64,000 nucleotides of DNA. Source: Paenibacillus contaminans (GTDB lineage: Bacteria > Bacillota > Bacilli > Paenibacillales > NBRC-103111). Each line of letters opens with the position of its first letter. Within the stretch, counting starts at the first letter, position 1. Shown here piece by piece: positions 8,260 through 17,008 of the stretch. The stretch covers positions 372,001 through 436,000 of the forward strand of contig NZ_QMFB01000001.1 of the NCBI RefSeq assembly GCF_003285015.1. The letters run 5' to 3'. The notes beneath the pieces are model-generated. The model did no database searches. It worked only from the letters and a program-made list of their open reading frames with translations, and was not told the DNA's origin. The position numbers and the translations under genes are program-made.

Positions 8260-8973
8260 ATGCAAGACGCCAAAATACTGCTGATCGACGACGAAACATC
8301 AATCCTGCAAATGCTTGACATGGTTTTGCGCAAAGAAGGCTTTCGCCATATTTACACGGCCGGTACGGCGCAGGAAGCGCTGCGTCTTCTCGGCAAGCAT
8401 GGAGCGGACGTTATTTTGCTGGACGTGATGCTTCCGGATCAATCAGGATTCGATTTATGCCCGAAAATCCGCGAGCGTTCTGACGCGCATCTTATTTTTG
8501 TAACTGCCAGAACTTCGGACTTGGACGTACTTACCGGGTTTGCCACCGGCGGCGACGATTACGTAACGAAACCGTTCAACCCGCTCGAAATTGCGGCAAG
8601 AATCAAAGCAAGACTGCGGCGGGGGATTACACCTTCCATACCGAAGATCGAGGAAGACAGGAAAAGACACGACTTCGGCTATTTTGCGGTGGATGAAAAA
8701 GCGGGAGAGCTGCTTGTCGAAGGCAAACCGGTTTCGATTCCGGCGCAAGCTTATCAGCTGCTGCTTTATTTGTGCAAGCATCCGAATATCGTCTTCTCGA
8801 AATCGCAGCTCTATGAAGCGGTCTGGGGGATAAACGGCGCCGGAGACGATAACACGGTAATGGTTCATGTCCGCAAAATCCGCGAACGTATCGAGCCCGA
8901 TCCCGGCGAACCGAAATTTTTGGTGAACGTACGCGGTCTTGGCTATAAGCTGATTAAGGAGAAAGGGCTATGA
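8260..8973 (+). CDS. OmpR/PhoB-type response regulator
   Basis: Two-domain cytoplasmic regulator of 237 residues. The receiver has the acidic pocket DDE (residues 10-12), phospho-acceptor D55 (VILLDVMLPD) and lysine in TKPFNP near 107. The C-terminal winged helix begins near 135 and ends with the usual VHVRKIRERIEPDPGEPKFLVNVRGLGYKL. Ribosome-binding site ggaggg is seven bases before ATG. The next gene, its histidine kinase, overlaps the stop by four bases (ATGA). Probable targets are itself, the DUF418 gene through the tandem TTAACG box, or the ABC exporter downstream. Confidence 0.94.
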   Translation: MQDAKILLIDDETSILQMLDMVLRKEGFRHIYTAGTAQEALRLLGKHGADVILLDVMLPDQSGFDLCPKIRERSDAHLIFVTARTSDLDVLTGFATGGDDYVTKPFNPLEIAARIKARLRRGITPSIPKIEEDRKRHDFGYFAVDEKAGELLVEGKPVSIPAQAYQLLLYLCKHPNIVFSKSQLYEAVWGINGAGDDNTVMVHVRKIRERIEPDPGEPKFLVNVRGLGYKLIKEKGL

Positions 8974-10733
8974 GCCGGATCCGCAGAAGAATTGCCGTTC
9001 ATTTTACGCTTCAGTTTTTTTTCTTGTGGGTGTTTGTGGCGGTCACGATGCTCGGCGCTTTACTGCTGCTGCTTCAGTACCTGGTGAATCAGGATTTGCA
9101 AAAAACGTTCCCTTACGGGGCGGTATCGAACATCGCTACGGAAACTGTTGTCGAAGGTGATCGCGTTACAATCCCTTCGAGATGGGTTAAGCAGCTTACG
9201 GAAGCGGGGTATTGGCTGCAAATCGTCGATGACGAAGGGAATGTCGTATATTCCTCGAATACGCCTGATGGCAAGCTGAAAGCCTCTTACGGAGCTGCCG
9301 AGCTTTTGCAAATTGAACAAACCGGCCGTTTCGGCGCATTTAAGGTCATGACGCAGCTCGATACGACGGATAAACCGCTCTTCTACATGCTCGGCGTGGA
9401 GGATCGGGGAGCGGAGCGGCTGGACGAGTGGGCGCGGGAGTTCGGAGAAAACGGGCTTGTCCGTAACGGTTCGATCCCCGAACTGGAACAAGCGCTGGGG
9501 AGCTCCGGACAATACGTCCAAATCGTCGGTCCGGACGGGCGGATTATACAGTCGATCGGTCCCGCGGTCCGGAATGAACCTTATCGCCCTCTTGAGCTGA
9601 TCTCGATGAGTGCGGAGCCGGCTTCCCATACTACCGATATTTCCGTTTCTTTTGACGATGTGACGGGCAACGCATGGATTCTGCACACCGTGAAGGAAAG
9701 CCGTGACGTGACCCGGCAGCCGATTTTGCATGAGGTGATTTTGACCCTTATTTATTTGGGCGGGTTCTTGCTGCTGTTGACGCTCGCCTTCGCGATTTGG
9801 CACGGCTACCGCTACGGGCAGCCTTTGCTGCTTTTTACCGATTGGTTCGAACGGATGGGCAAGGGACATTATCATGAAGCGCTGACTGAAAAGGACAAGA
9901 AAAAAGTGTTTCGCAAAAACGGCAAAATCCGGATGCGATACCGGCTGTACAAGGAAGTGATTGCCGGATTTTACGATATGGCGGCCAAGCTTGAAGCGTC
10001 GGAGAAGGAGCGCTTCCGTTTGGAGAAGACGAGAGAGGAATGGATGACCGGCATTTCCCATGATCTCCGGACGCCGCTGGCCACGATTAAAGGATATGGA
10101 CATTTGCTGGAAAGCGGCCAGTTCACGTATACGGAAAACGAGCTGAAGGATATGGGCGGCATGATTCGGAGGAAAGGCGATTATATGCTTGAGCTTCTGC
10201 ACGATTTCTCATTGACGTTTCAGCTGAAAAATAATGCGGTCCGGATGCAGCGGGAAGATATCGAGCTTAATGAACTTGTCCGCCGCGCCGTGCTGCGTTA
10301 TGTGAACGATGCGACGATTCGGCATGTCGATTTCGCTTTCGAGGAGCATAAGCATGATTTGCTCGTGAAGGGCAGCGCCAAATGGTTCGGACGGCTGCTG
10401 GATAACCTTATCACGAACGCAGTCAAGCATAATCCCGATGGGACGCTAATTACCGTGCGGACGGCGGCGGAAGAGAACGAAGCGATCATCGTGGTTGAGG
10501 ACGACGGAGCGGGCATGGATGAGGAAACGAAGCGGAGCTTGTTCGAACGGTATTACCGCGGGACGAATACGGATGAAGCAACCGACGGAGCCGGACTCGG
10601 AATGAGCATCGCGAAAGCGATTGTCGTCGCATACCAGGGGAGAATAAACGTGGAATCCCGAGAGGGCGAGGGGACGAAAATCATCCTCCGTTTTCCGCGG
10701 CATACGGGTAAAGGACGTATAGTAGAACGGTAG
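8970..10733 (+). CDS. Sensor histidine kinase, OmpR-partner type
   Basis: Membrane kinase of 587 residues. Helices near 12-40 and 257-280 enclose an extracellular sensor of about 215 residues with no recognised fold. A basic linker follows (KKVFRKNGKIRMRYR, about 310-325). The catalytic core has the H box GISHDLRTPLATIKGYGHLL (His near 361), N box NLITNAVKHN (near 478), G1 VEDDGAGMD and G2 GAGLGMSIAKAI. This is the standard HisKA/HATPase arrangement, and it pairs with the overlapping regulator. A strong terminator follows at 10778, so the ABC genes downstream are a separate unit. The signal is unknown. Confidence 0.93.
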   Translation: MSRIRRRIAVHFTLQFFFLWVFVAVTMLGALLLLLQYLVNQDLQKTFPYGAVSNIATETVVEGDRVTIPSRWVKQLTEAGYWLQIVDDEGNVVYSSNTPDGKLKASYGAAELLQIEQTGRFGAFKVMTQLDTTDKPLFYMLGVEDRGAERLDEWAREFGENGLVRNGSIPELEQALGSSGQYVQIVGPDGRIIQSIGPAVRNEPYRPLELISMSAEPASHTTDISVSFDDVTGNAWILHTVKESRDVTRQPILHEVILTLIYLGGFLLLLTLAFAIWHGYRYGQPLLLFTDWFERMGKGHYHEALTEKDKKKVFRKNGKIRMRYRLYKEVIAGFYDMAAKLEASEKERFRLEKTREEWMTGISHDLRTPLATIKGYGHLLESGQFTYTENELKDMGGMIRRKGDYMLELLHDFSLTFQLKNNAVRMQREDIELNELVRRAVLRYVNDATIRHVDFAFEEHKHDLLVKGSAKWFGRLLDNLITNAVKHNPDGTLITVRTAAEENEAIIVVEDDGAGMDEETKRSLFERYYRGTNTDEATDGAGLGMSIAKAIVVAYQGRINVESREGEGTKIILRFPRHTGKGRIVER

Positions 10734-10777
10734 CCGGGTCCTTACGACGGTAATGACAATCTGCCGATAAGCTGAAA

Positions 10778-10809
10778 AAAAGAGCAATGCCCTGTGGCAT
10801 TGCTCTTTT
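10778..10809 (+). terminator. Strong intrinsic terminator
   Basis: A 14-base perfect inverted repeat (aaaagagcaatgcc with its complement) has a 4-base loop and ends in TTTT. A-run and T-run on opposite sides would let it act on both strands. The AT-rich region 10810-10945 that follows probably holds the promoter for the ABC exporter. Confidence 0.88.
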
Positions 10810-10956
10810 GTATATATGTTTTAGACATAAGTAAATACAATTTTGGTAATCTCGTTATCCATATTATTAGTATAAATCAGAGAAAATTATAAGTCTATAC
10901 ATTTTTCGGAAATTCTCTTATTTTATTAACAAAAGTCAATATTACGGAGGATGCCG

Positions 10957-12702
10957 ATGCTCCCAGTCGACCGAAAGCAAGTGAAATTCATGGTGGCTTA
11001 CTTAATGACCCAACGAAATCCAATAATCGTATTGTTTCTGTTGATCGGAGTAAACATTTTTCTGCAAATTTACAATCCGCAGTTCATCCAGTCATTCATC
11101 GATGCTGCCAAGGAGGGGGAAGAGCGGTCGGCTCTAGCAGTGACGGCACTGTTTTTTTTGCTGTTATCTTTACTGCGTCAAGCGATTACAATCGTCATAC
11201 AATACGTCACCAGCGAAGCGACTTGGAAAATTACGAACAAGCTGAGACTCGATCTGACGAATCGCTGTCTGGCTTACGATTTATCGTTTCACAACCGCCA
11301 TACGCCCGGCGAAATGGTGGATCGAATCGACGGGGATGTCGGCAGGCTGAACAACTTTTTGTCCGCGTTCGCCTTGAAGGTGATTAGCAATTATTTGCTG
11401 ATCGCGGCGATCTTGATCATCATCTATGTGATACATCCGCTTATCGGGGCGGCAGTTACGGTGTCCGCCGTACTTGGGCTGTTCGTGTTGAATAAGCTGG
11501 GCAGCTTCGGCTCCGCAACCATCCATCATTATTTGGCGGAGTCTGCGGCATTCATCGGCTTCATTGACGAACGCATTGCCGGCAGAGAGGACATCCGGGC
11601 GTTAAAGGGGGAGCGGCACATCCTGAACACCTTTTATTCCAAGCTCCGGCGGCTTTACCGCATACGCAAAAAAACTGGTACGAACGTTGCCACTGTCATT
11701 AATGCCGGCGAGCTCGTTCTCGCGTTTAACATGGCGTCTACGCTGCTGGTCATGGGCTTAATCTACTTATATGACACAAGATTGAGCCTCGGAACGATGT
11801 TTTTAGTTTATTACTACATGACAATCCTGCTCGTGCCTTTGAAAAATATCGTTTATGAGGTTTCCGATCTACAGCAGGTGAACGCTTCGCTAAGCCGGAT
11901 CAACGAGCTTTTAAACTACCGGAGCAAGGTCGAGGATACGGGAAGCCTTCGCATCACGGAAGACAGACTTTCCATCCGGTTTGACGAAGTGTCTTTCTGC
12001 TACGATAACGACGTCAGAGGGATTCATAACGTCAGCTTCTCTATTCCGGCTAATAGGACGGTCGGTATCATCGGAAGGTCGGGGAGCGGGAAATCGACTT
12101 TAGCTAAGCTGATCTATCGTCTATGCGATGCGCAGCATGGAACGATTTCGATAAACGGCACGGATATCAGACGATACGGCTTGGAGAACCTGCGTTCCGG
12201 CATCGCCGTCATCTCCCAAAACATCGAACTTTTTGAAGGCTCTTTGCGTGAAAACATAACCATGTACAAGGAGAACGTAAGCGATGAGGACATTCTGCAT
12301 ATTATCGGTCTTTTATGTATGAAAGCATGGATAGACCATATTCCGGAAGGTTTGGACAAAAAAGTAGAACGCGACGGCAAAAACCTTTCCGCAGGAGAAG
12401 CTCAGCTGATCGCATTTGCCAGAGCGTTCCTGATGAAGCCCCAAATTGTCATTCTGGACGAAGCGACCTCAAGAATCGATCCGGTTACCGAGAAGCTGAT
12501 CGAGGGCGCTTTTTCCACCCTGATGAAAAATTGTACGGTTCTTGTTATCGCTCACCGTCTGTCCACGATCCGGAAGTTGGATTATATTCTAATCATGCAG
12601 GAGGGAGAGGTCATCGAATTCGGCGAGACGAAAAAGCTTGAATTGGATACAAGCTCGACCTATTTCAAACTGACCGGAGCGGGGGAAGGGATAAATGCGT
12701 GA
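10957..12702 (+). CDS. ABC exporter half-transporter, catalytically competent subunit
   Basis: Fused membrane and ATPase domains, 581 residues. Six membrane segments fill roughly residues 20-310. The ATPase has Walker A GRSGSGKST (near 373), signature LSAGEAQ (near 477), Walker B IVILDEATSR with catalytic Glu, and switch His in AHRLST. The signature is non-canonical (LSAGE, not LSGGQ). The partner gene overlaps by 8 bases and has the opposite set of substitutions, so the pair should form a heterodimeric exporter with one active and one degenerate site. ATG 10957 is chosen because ggagg directly abuts the earlier in-frame ATG. The substrate (drug, peptide or lipid) is unknown. Confidence 0.9.
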   Translation: MLPVDRKQVKFMVAYLMTQRNPIIVLFLLIGVNIFLQIYNPQFIQSFIDAAKEGEERSALAVTALFFLLLSLLRQAITIVIQYVTSEATWKITNKLRLDLTNRCLAYDLSFHNRHTPGEMVDRIDGDVGRLNNFLSAFALKVISNYLLIAAILIIIYVIHPLIGAAVTVSAVLGLFVLNKLGSFGSATIHHYLAESAAFIGFIDERIAGREDIRALKGERHILNTFYSKLRRLYRIRKKTGTNVATVINAGELVLAFNMASTLLVMGLIYLYDTRLSLGTMFLVYYYMTILLVPLKNIVYEVSDLQQVNASLSRINELLNYRSKVEDTGSLRITEDRLSIRFDEVSFCYDNDVRGIHNVSFSIPANRTVGIIGRSGSGKSTLAKLIYRLCDAQHGTISINGTDIRRYGLENLRSGIAVISQNIELFEGSLRENITMYKENVSDEDILHIIGLLCMKAWIDHIPEGLDKKVERDGKNLSAGEAQLIAFARAFLMKPQIVILDEATSRIDPVTEKLIEGAFSTLMKNCTVLVIAHRLSTIRKLDYILIMQEGEVIEFGETKKLELDTSSTYFKLTGAGEGINA

Positions 12703-14404
12703 TACGTTAACGGTGCTGAGGAAAATTTATTTGTTTTACCCGGTTCAGAACACGACTGTAATATTGCTTCGTATGTTCGGCTTTGCCGGCTTAGGCGTGC
12801 TTTCGGGCGTTTTCATCAAACGTTATTTTGACGAGGCGTCCGGCCAAGCCCTTACGTTAAACGGTCTCTTGTTCCTTACAGCTATGCTGATGACGGTGCC
12901 GCTCGTACAAGCGATTACTTATTATATCGATCTGGGGCTTAGCTACGGAAGGACCGAAATCGTTCGCGCGATTTTTCGCAGAAACATCTTACGGGAAATA
13001 TTCAAAAGGCCGGGCGCTTTGCCGCTGCCGGTCGATCAGGGTCAGATGATGAATATCATGCGCAGCGACGTCACCGTTCATGAAGGTTTGTATTGGGATC
13101 TTACCTATTTGAGCGCGTTTGCCGTTTTCTCGATTGGCGGACTTGTCATGCTTGGTTCCGTCGATTGGCCGGTAACCGTCATCTTGTTTGCTCCGCTTCC
13201 GGCAATCATCATGATCGTCAAATGGCTGGAAAAGCAAATTACAGCGTATTACCGGGCTGAACGGATGACGACCGACCGGGTGCTTGGAGTGATTTCAGAT
13301 ATTTTCAATTATTCCCAAGCGCTTAAAATTAACAAAGCCGAAAGGCCGTTCCTGAATCGATTGGCCGGATTAGGGGAAGAAAGAGCCCGCGCCGGCAGAC
13401 GCAATGCGGTTTTTACGACGGCACTCGCTTCGATCTACGACAATATCGTCAATATCGGGATTGCGCTGCTGCTGCTTTTGCTCAGCGATAAGCTGCGGAA
13501 CGGAAGCTTTTCTATTGGGAGCTTCACGCTGTTCGTATTTTTTCTCGGCTATATTTCAAACTTTACCCGGTTGTTCGGCAAGGTACTCACAAACTTCAAA
13601 AGCTCAGCCCTTTCTTTAAACCGAATCGAGGGGGTAATAGGGGAGCGTTATTTAGTGAAATTAACGCAGAACGATTCCCTATTCCTGGCTTCGGACCCGC
13701 CGAACCCGCCGGACGAGCCGGATGAATCATGCGGTCCGCTTTTAGGGAATTTGCACATCGACGGTTTATCTTACACGTTTCCGAATTCCAAACAAGGCAT
13801 CCGCAACATCTCGTTCTCGATACGCCAAGGCTCATTTACGGTCATAACGGGCAAAATGGGCTCCGGAAAAACGACGCTTCTGAGGGTGATGCTCGGGTTG
13901 CTGCCGAAAGCGTCCGGCGAAATCAAGTGGAACGGAAGGCTTGTCCCGAACGCGGCCGATTTTTTCGTTCCGCCCAACGTCGCCTACACGCCGCAAGTTC
14001 CGTATTTGTTCAGCGACACGATCAAAGCTAATATTTTGCTGGGTTATCCCGACGAGAGCCAAATCACCGCAGCGATTCATCAGTCGGTTTTGGAGGAGGA
14101 TCTGAACCGTTTCGAAATGGGGGCGGATACGCTTCTAGGCACGAAAGGTGTTAATTTATCCGGCGGACAGCTGCAAAGAACAGCCGCGGCACGAATGCTC
14201 GTAAGAGACGCGCAGCTGCTTGTGATGGACGATGTATCAAGCGCGCTGGACGTGGATACGGAAAAACGATTGTGGGAGCGGTTGAATGAGCTTCGCAGCA
14301 GCAAGGGTGTCACCCTGTTGGTCGTCACGCAGAAGGAGTACGCTTTGAAATATGCGGATCAGGTCATCGTTCTTGAGAACGGCGAAATGAAGAGTGTGAG
14401 CTAA
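12695..14404 (+). CDS. ABC exporter half-transporter, degenerate-site subunit
   Basis: Second half of the exporter, 569 residues, with membrane domain then ATPase. Walker A is GKMGSGKTT (near 385) and the signature is canonical LSGGQLQRT (near 487). The Walker B reads LLVMDDVSSALD, with Asp in place of catalytic Glu, and the switch region is VTQKEY with Gln where His is expected. These are the substitutions seen in the non-hydrolysing site of heterodimeric exporters such as TM287/288. That site would also use the partner's altered LSAGE signature, a consistent pairing. An acidic/proline insertion (DPPNPPDEPDE, near 335) links the two domains. Confidence 0.9.
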   Translation: MRDTLTVLRKIYLFYPVQNTTVILLRMFGFAGLGVLSGVFIKRYFDEASGQALTLNGLLFLTAMLMTVPLVQAITYYIDLGLSYGRTEIVRAIFRRNILREIFKRPGALPLPVDQGQMMNIMRSDVTVHEGLYWDLTYLSAFAVFSIGGLVMLGSVDWPVTVILFAPLPAIIMIVKWLEKQITAYYRAERMTTDRVLGVISDIFNYSQALKINKAERPFLNRLAGLGEERARAGRRNAVFTTALASIYDNIVNIGIALLLLLLSDKLRNGSFSIGSFTLFVFFLGYISNFTRLFGKVLTNFKSSALSLNRIEGVIGERYLVKLTQNDSLFLASDPPNPPDEPDESCGPLLGNLHIDGLSYTFPNSKQGIRNISFSIRQGSFTVITGKMGSGKTTLLRVMLGLLPKASGEIKWNGRLVPNAADFFVPPNVAYTPQVPYLFSDTIKANILLGYPDESQITAAIHQSVLEEDLNRFEMGADTLLGTKGVNLSGGQLQRTAAARMLVRDAQLLVMDDVSSALDVDTEKRLWERLNELRSSKGVTLLVVTQKEYALKYADQVIVLENGEMKSVS

Positions 14405-14430
14405 GCGTAAATCGGCTTGGGATTCCCGGG

Positions 14431-14460
14431 TTGGATAGGGAACGGGAAGTGTCCTATAAT
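14431..14460 (+). promoter_or_regulatory. Sigma-A promoter of the NarL-type kinase gene
   Basis: TTGGAT and TATAAT are separated by 18 bases. The -10 element is perfect. Transcription would start near 14467, about 120 bases before the chosen start codon. Confidence 0.6.
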
Positions 14461-14585
14461 GATAACAGGTCCTTTTCGCCAATAGCCCTATCGGGTCATC
14501 ACAACCCCTGTACTTTCCGGTACGATAAAAGAAGCGCATGATGCGGATTCGTATTCGGCGAAAATCGTACAGGGGAGAGCATCCG

Positions 14586-15419
14586 ATGACTTATAAACAA
14601 ATCAAATGGCTGATTTTGATCCTTCCGACGATCACGATCGGCGTATGGGAATATGTCAGACACCAGTTTTTGCTGCCCTACATTTCGATGGAAGCGGGCA
14701 ATTGGCTTACGCCCGTTATCGTCTTTTCGGTTACGGTCATCTTTCTGACGAAGCTGTTCTCGATACTCGAAAGCATACAGGAAGAGCTGAACGCCGCAAG
14801 AGCAGCGAAAGCCGCTTTAGAGGAACGCGAAACCATTGCCCGGGACCTTCACGACGGCATCGCCCAATCATTGTTTTTGTTGTCCGTTCAAGTCGATCAA
14901 TTGGAAAAACGCCAAACAGGCGGTTTATCGGTTGACGGATTTCGCAAGACGGTTCATAAAGTGAACGATTATGTCAGACAAGCGATCGCTAATTTGCGTT
15001 ACCCGCCAAATCCCGTATCGCTTCCTTGGATGGAAATGATTCGGAACCTGATCCGCGAGCTGGAGCAAGAAACGGGGCTTGTCGTTAAGCTGGACTGGAA
15101 GCTCCCGGAGGAGCGGCTCACGGCAAAAGGGAAGCTTGCGCTACAGGCGGCTATCCGCGAAGCGTTATCGAATGTGCGGAAGCATGCCGGCGCTACACAT
15201 GTTTCGGTGATCGGCACCATGCATGGCGACGGCTGGATGTGCAAAGTATCCGATGACGGCAAAGGAATCGAAGGCAACCCGTTCATCCTCGAGAACAGAT
15301 ACGGCTTGAAAATTATGATGGACAGGGTTACGGAAATGGGCTGGTCGTTGAAGCTCGAGCGTGAGCGCAACCAGACGGTGCTGACCATTCTAGAGGAGGC
15401 TGCCGATTGGCGAGCCTGA
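14586..15419 (+). CDS. NarL-partner (HisKA_3) sensor histidine kinase, no adjacent regulator
   Basis: Small membrane kinase of 277 residues. Two membrane helices (about 5-24 and 40-60) lie close together, leaving almost no external sensor, as in LiaS-type intramembrane-sensing kinases. The H box is ARDLHDGIAQSLF (HisKA_3), followed by N box IREALSNVRKHA, G1 SDDGKGIE and G2 YGLKIMMDRV. ATG 14586 is chosen for its ggggagag site; an in-frame ATG 48 bases upstream lacks one. Such kinases are nearly always followed by a NarL-type regulator, but the next gene is a 91-residue protein of another kind, so the partner must lie elsewhere or is lost. Confidence 0.9.
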   Translation: MTYKQIKWLILILPTITIGVWEYVRHQFLLPYISMEAGNWLTPVIVFSVTVIFLTKLFSILESIQEELNAARAAKAALEERETIARDLHDGIAQSLFLLSVQVDQLEKRQTGGLSVDGFRKTVHKVNDYVRQAIANLRYPPNPVSLPWMEMIRNLIRELEQETGLVVKLDWKLPEERLTAKGKLALQAAIREALSNVRKHAGATHVSVIGTMHGDGWMCKVSDDGKGIEGNPFILENRYGLKIMMDRVTEMGWSLKLERERNQTVLTILEEAADWRA

Positions 15420-15453
15420 AGGCATACATTCTCGCAAGGCAGGAGCGAACGGG

Positions 15454-15729
15454 ATGAAAATTGCGATTCAGCCATATTACAAAGTTGAAAGAGTAGTTAC
15501 TGGACTCGAGCAAAAGACGGTCGTTCACGATAGAGAAATGGTTTTATATCCCGATAAAGTCGTAACGAAGCGCCGGGAGTTTCTTGTCGCCGACGTGTTC
15601 GATATGTCATACCGCAAGCTGGGAGCGGATGGGGGGATCCTGTATTTGCACACCAAGCAGGGCGTGTATGCCTACAATGTCAAAGAAGAGCCTTCGCCGT
15701 TTATCGAAGCGTATCGAAGGCTCATGTAA
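15454..15729 (+). CDS. Conserved-looking small protein, possibly PH-like
   Basis: Ninety-one residues, soluble, predicted mainly beta strands: MKIAIQPYYKVERVV, then a basic REMVLYPDKVVTKRREFLVADV block and a C-terminal helix (SPFIEAYRRLM). The order of strands followed by one helix, with DVFDMSYRKLG and GILYLHTKQGVYAYNV, recalls bacterial PH-like domains, but I do not recognise a named family. A Shine-Dalgarno (aggagcg) precedes ATG. It follows the kinase by 34 bases on the same strand and is probably co-transcribed, occupying the place where a response regulator would be expected. Function unknown. Confidence 0.72.
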   Translation: MKIAIQPYYKVERVVTGLEQKTVVHDREMVLYPDKVVTKRREFLVADVFDMSYRKLGADGGILYLHTKQGVYAYNVKEEPSPFIEAYRRLM

Positions 15730-15750
15730 ATTCGCGGTGCCGTCGGCCTG

Positions 15751-16464
15751 TTATTTCGCGTCATGAAAAATAATCCCCAGACTATATCTCGTACCCGACG
15801 TGATCGTGCTGACTCCGTGCCTGAGGGTCGCTCGATAAAAGCCTCGCGCTCCTGCAATCGGACGATACCGGGTCGGGAAGATCAATCCTTCGCCCTGCTG
15901 CAGAGCAATGGCATGTCCCCGGCTTTGTGCCCGCGGCCGCTGCTCCATAAGCAGAAACTCTCCGCCAGCGTAATCCGTATCCCGCCGGTTTAGCGCAAAT
16001 ACGACCTGGAACGGGAAAAATACTTCTCCATACAAATCCTGATGAAGACAGTTATAACCCCCGGCTTCATATTTCAAAATCAACGGGGTGGGACGAGACT
16101 GTCCCGCTTGATGACATTGCTCCAAAAATGCAGCCAGCGTTCCAGGATATTCGGCAGGTCCGCCCAGCCGTTCAAGCCAGCGGTTGGCGGCTTTGGCAAG
16201 CTCGGGATAAAAGCCCTCGCGCAGCTGCTGCAGCACTGCCGGAATCGGGGCGCCATAGTATTTATACTCCCCGGCTCCAAAGCGGTATCTGGCCATATTA
16301 ATCGTGCTTCGAAAATGGGTTTCATCGTCGTAGGTATCCATCATTTCCTTGCATACGGCCGGACTTAATATGGGCGGCACCTTCGCAAAGCCGTGATCGT
16401 CAAGCGATTGCTGAAGCGATTTCCAATCCAGCTCTGCCATGTTATTCGCGAGACGTTCAGCCAT
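15751..16464 (-). CDS. 2-oxoglutarate/Fe(II)-dependent oxygenase in ada operon
   Basis: Soluble enzyme of 237 residues of the double-stranded beta-helix 2OG-Fe(II) oxygenase type. The HxD iron pair is visible in LHQDLYG (near 145). The distal His is in LRHGVS and the 2OG-binding Arg in SGTRYSLGIIFHDA near the C-terminus. It ends an operon with adaA and ogt and overlaps ogt by 8 bases (ATGGCTGA), with ggag placed for ATG 16464. In that context a role in alkylation repair or nucleic-acid or protein hydroxylation is likely, similar in chemistry to AlkB though not obviously homologous. The substrate is unproven. Confidence 0.85.
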   Translation of the reverse strand: MAERLANNMAELDWKSLQQSLDDHGFAKVPPILSPAVCKEMMDTYDDETHFRSTINMARYRFGAGEYKYYGAPIPAVLQQLREGFYPELAKAANRWLERLGGPAEYPGTLAAFLEQCHQAGQSRPTPLILKYEAGGYNCLHQDLYGEVFFPFQVVFALNRRDTDYAGGEFLLMEQRPRAQSRGHAIALQQGEGLIFPTRYRPIAGARGFYRATLRHGVSTITSGTRYSLGIIFHDAK

Positions 16465-17005
16465 GGCGTTTGGCTCCATCTGCAGGCAAGCCTGTCCGTT
16501 CCAGCTGAAGCAGCTTGGTTTTCATATCCATGCCGCCGCGGTAGCCGGTAAGCGCGCCGTTCTTGCCGATTACCCGATGGCAGGGAACGCTGATCAAGAC
16601 AGGATTGGCGCCGATGGCCGCTCCAACCGCCCGGACCGCTGCCGGCTTCTTGATATGATTCGCAATATCCGAGTATGATTTCGTTTGTCCGTAAGGGATG
16701 GCGCAAAGCGCGTCCCACACGGCCTCTTGAAATGGCGTGCCATGGAGGGAGAACGGAAACGTGAAGCTTTCGCGCTCTCCTTGCAAATATTCGACAAGCT
16801 CGGCTGCATAGGAACGCAGCTTCTCGTCATCCCGAATCAGTGTGCTGCCCGGCAATCGGGACGTAGCCCATTCCGCCAGCTCTTCGTAAGATTTATTCTG
16901 CGAGCCGACAAAGCAAAGTCCCTCGTCGACGGCCGCAATATGCATGCTCCAAGCTTCAAGTTCGAGCAGCGACCAATAAATATTCCGTTGGGGTTTGTTT
17001 CCCAT
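16457..17005 (-). CDS. ogt: Methylated-DNA--protein-cysteine methyltransferase
   Basis: Suicide DNA-repair protein of 182 residues that removes methyl groups from O6-methylguanine onto its own cysteine. The active-site PCHRVIG is present near residue 145, preceded by the helix-turn-helix region YGQTKSYSDIANHIKKP with the usual RAVGAAIGANP. Length and layout match B. subtilis AdaB/Ogt. It lies 3 bases after adaA, with ggagg inside the adaA end, so translation is coupled. Expression is expected to follow methylated AdaA. Confidence 0.95.
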   Translation of the reverse strand: MGNKPQRNIYWSLLELEAWSMHIAAVDEGLCFVGSQNKSYEELAEWATSRLPGSTLIRDDEKLRSYAAELVEYLQGERESFTFPFSLHGTPFQEAVWDALCAIPYGQTKSYSDIANHIKKPAAVRAVGAAIGANPVLISVPCHRVIGKNGALTGYRGGMDMKTKLLQLERTGLPADGAKRHG

Positions 17006-17008
17006 AAG

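Noticed and set aside
9060..10202. Long open frame (380 codons) on the minus strand inside the sensor-kinase gene
   Set aside because: It is antisense to a kinase with complete motifs, has no ribosome-binding site, and its translation looks like a low-complexity shadow rich in Arg/His.
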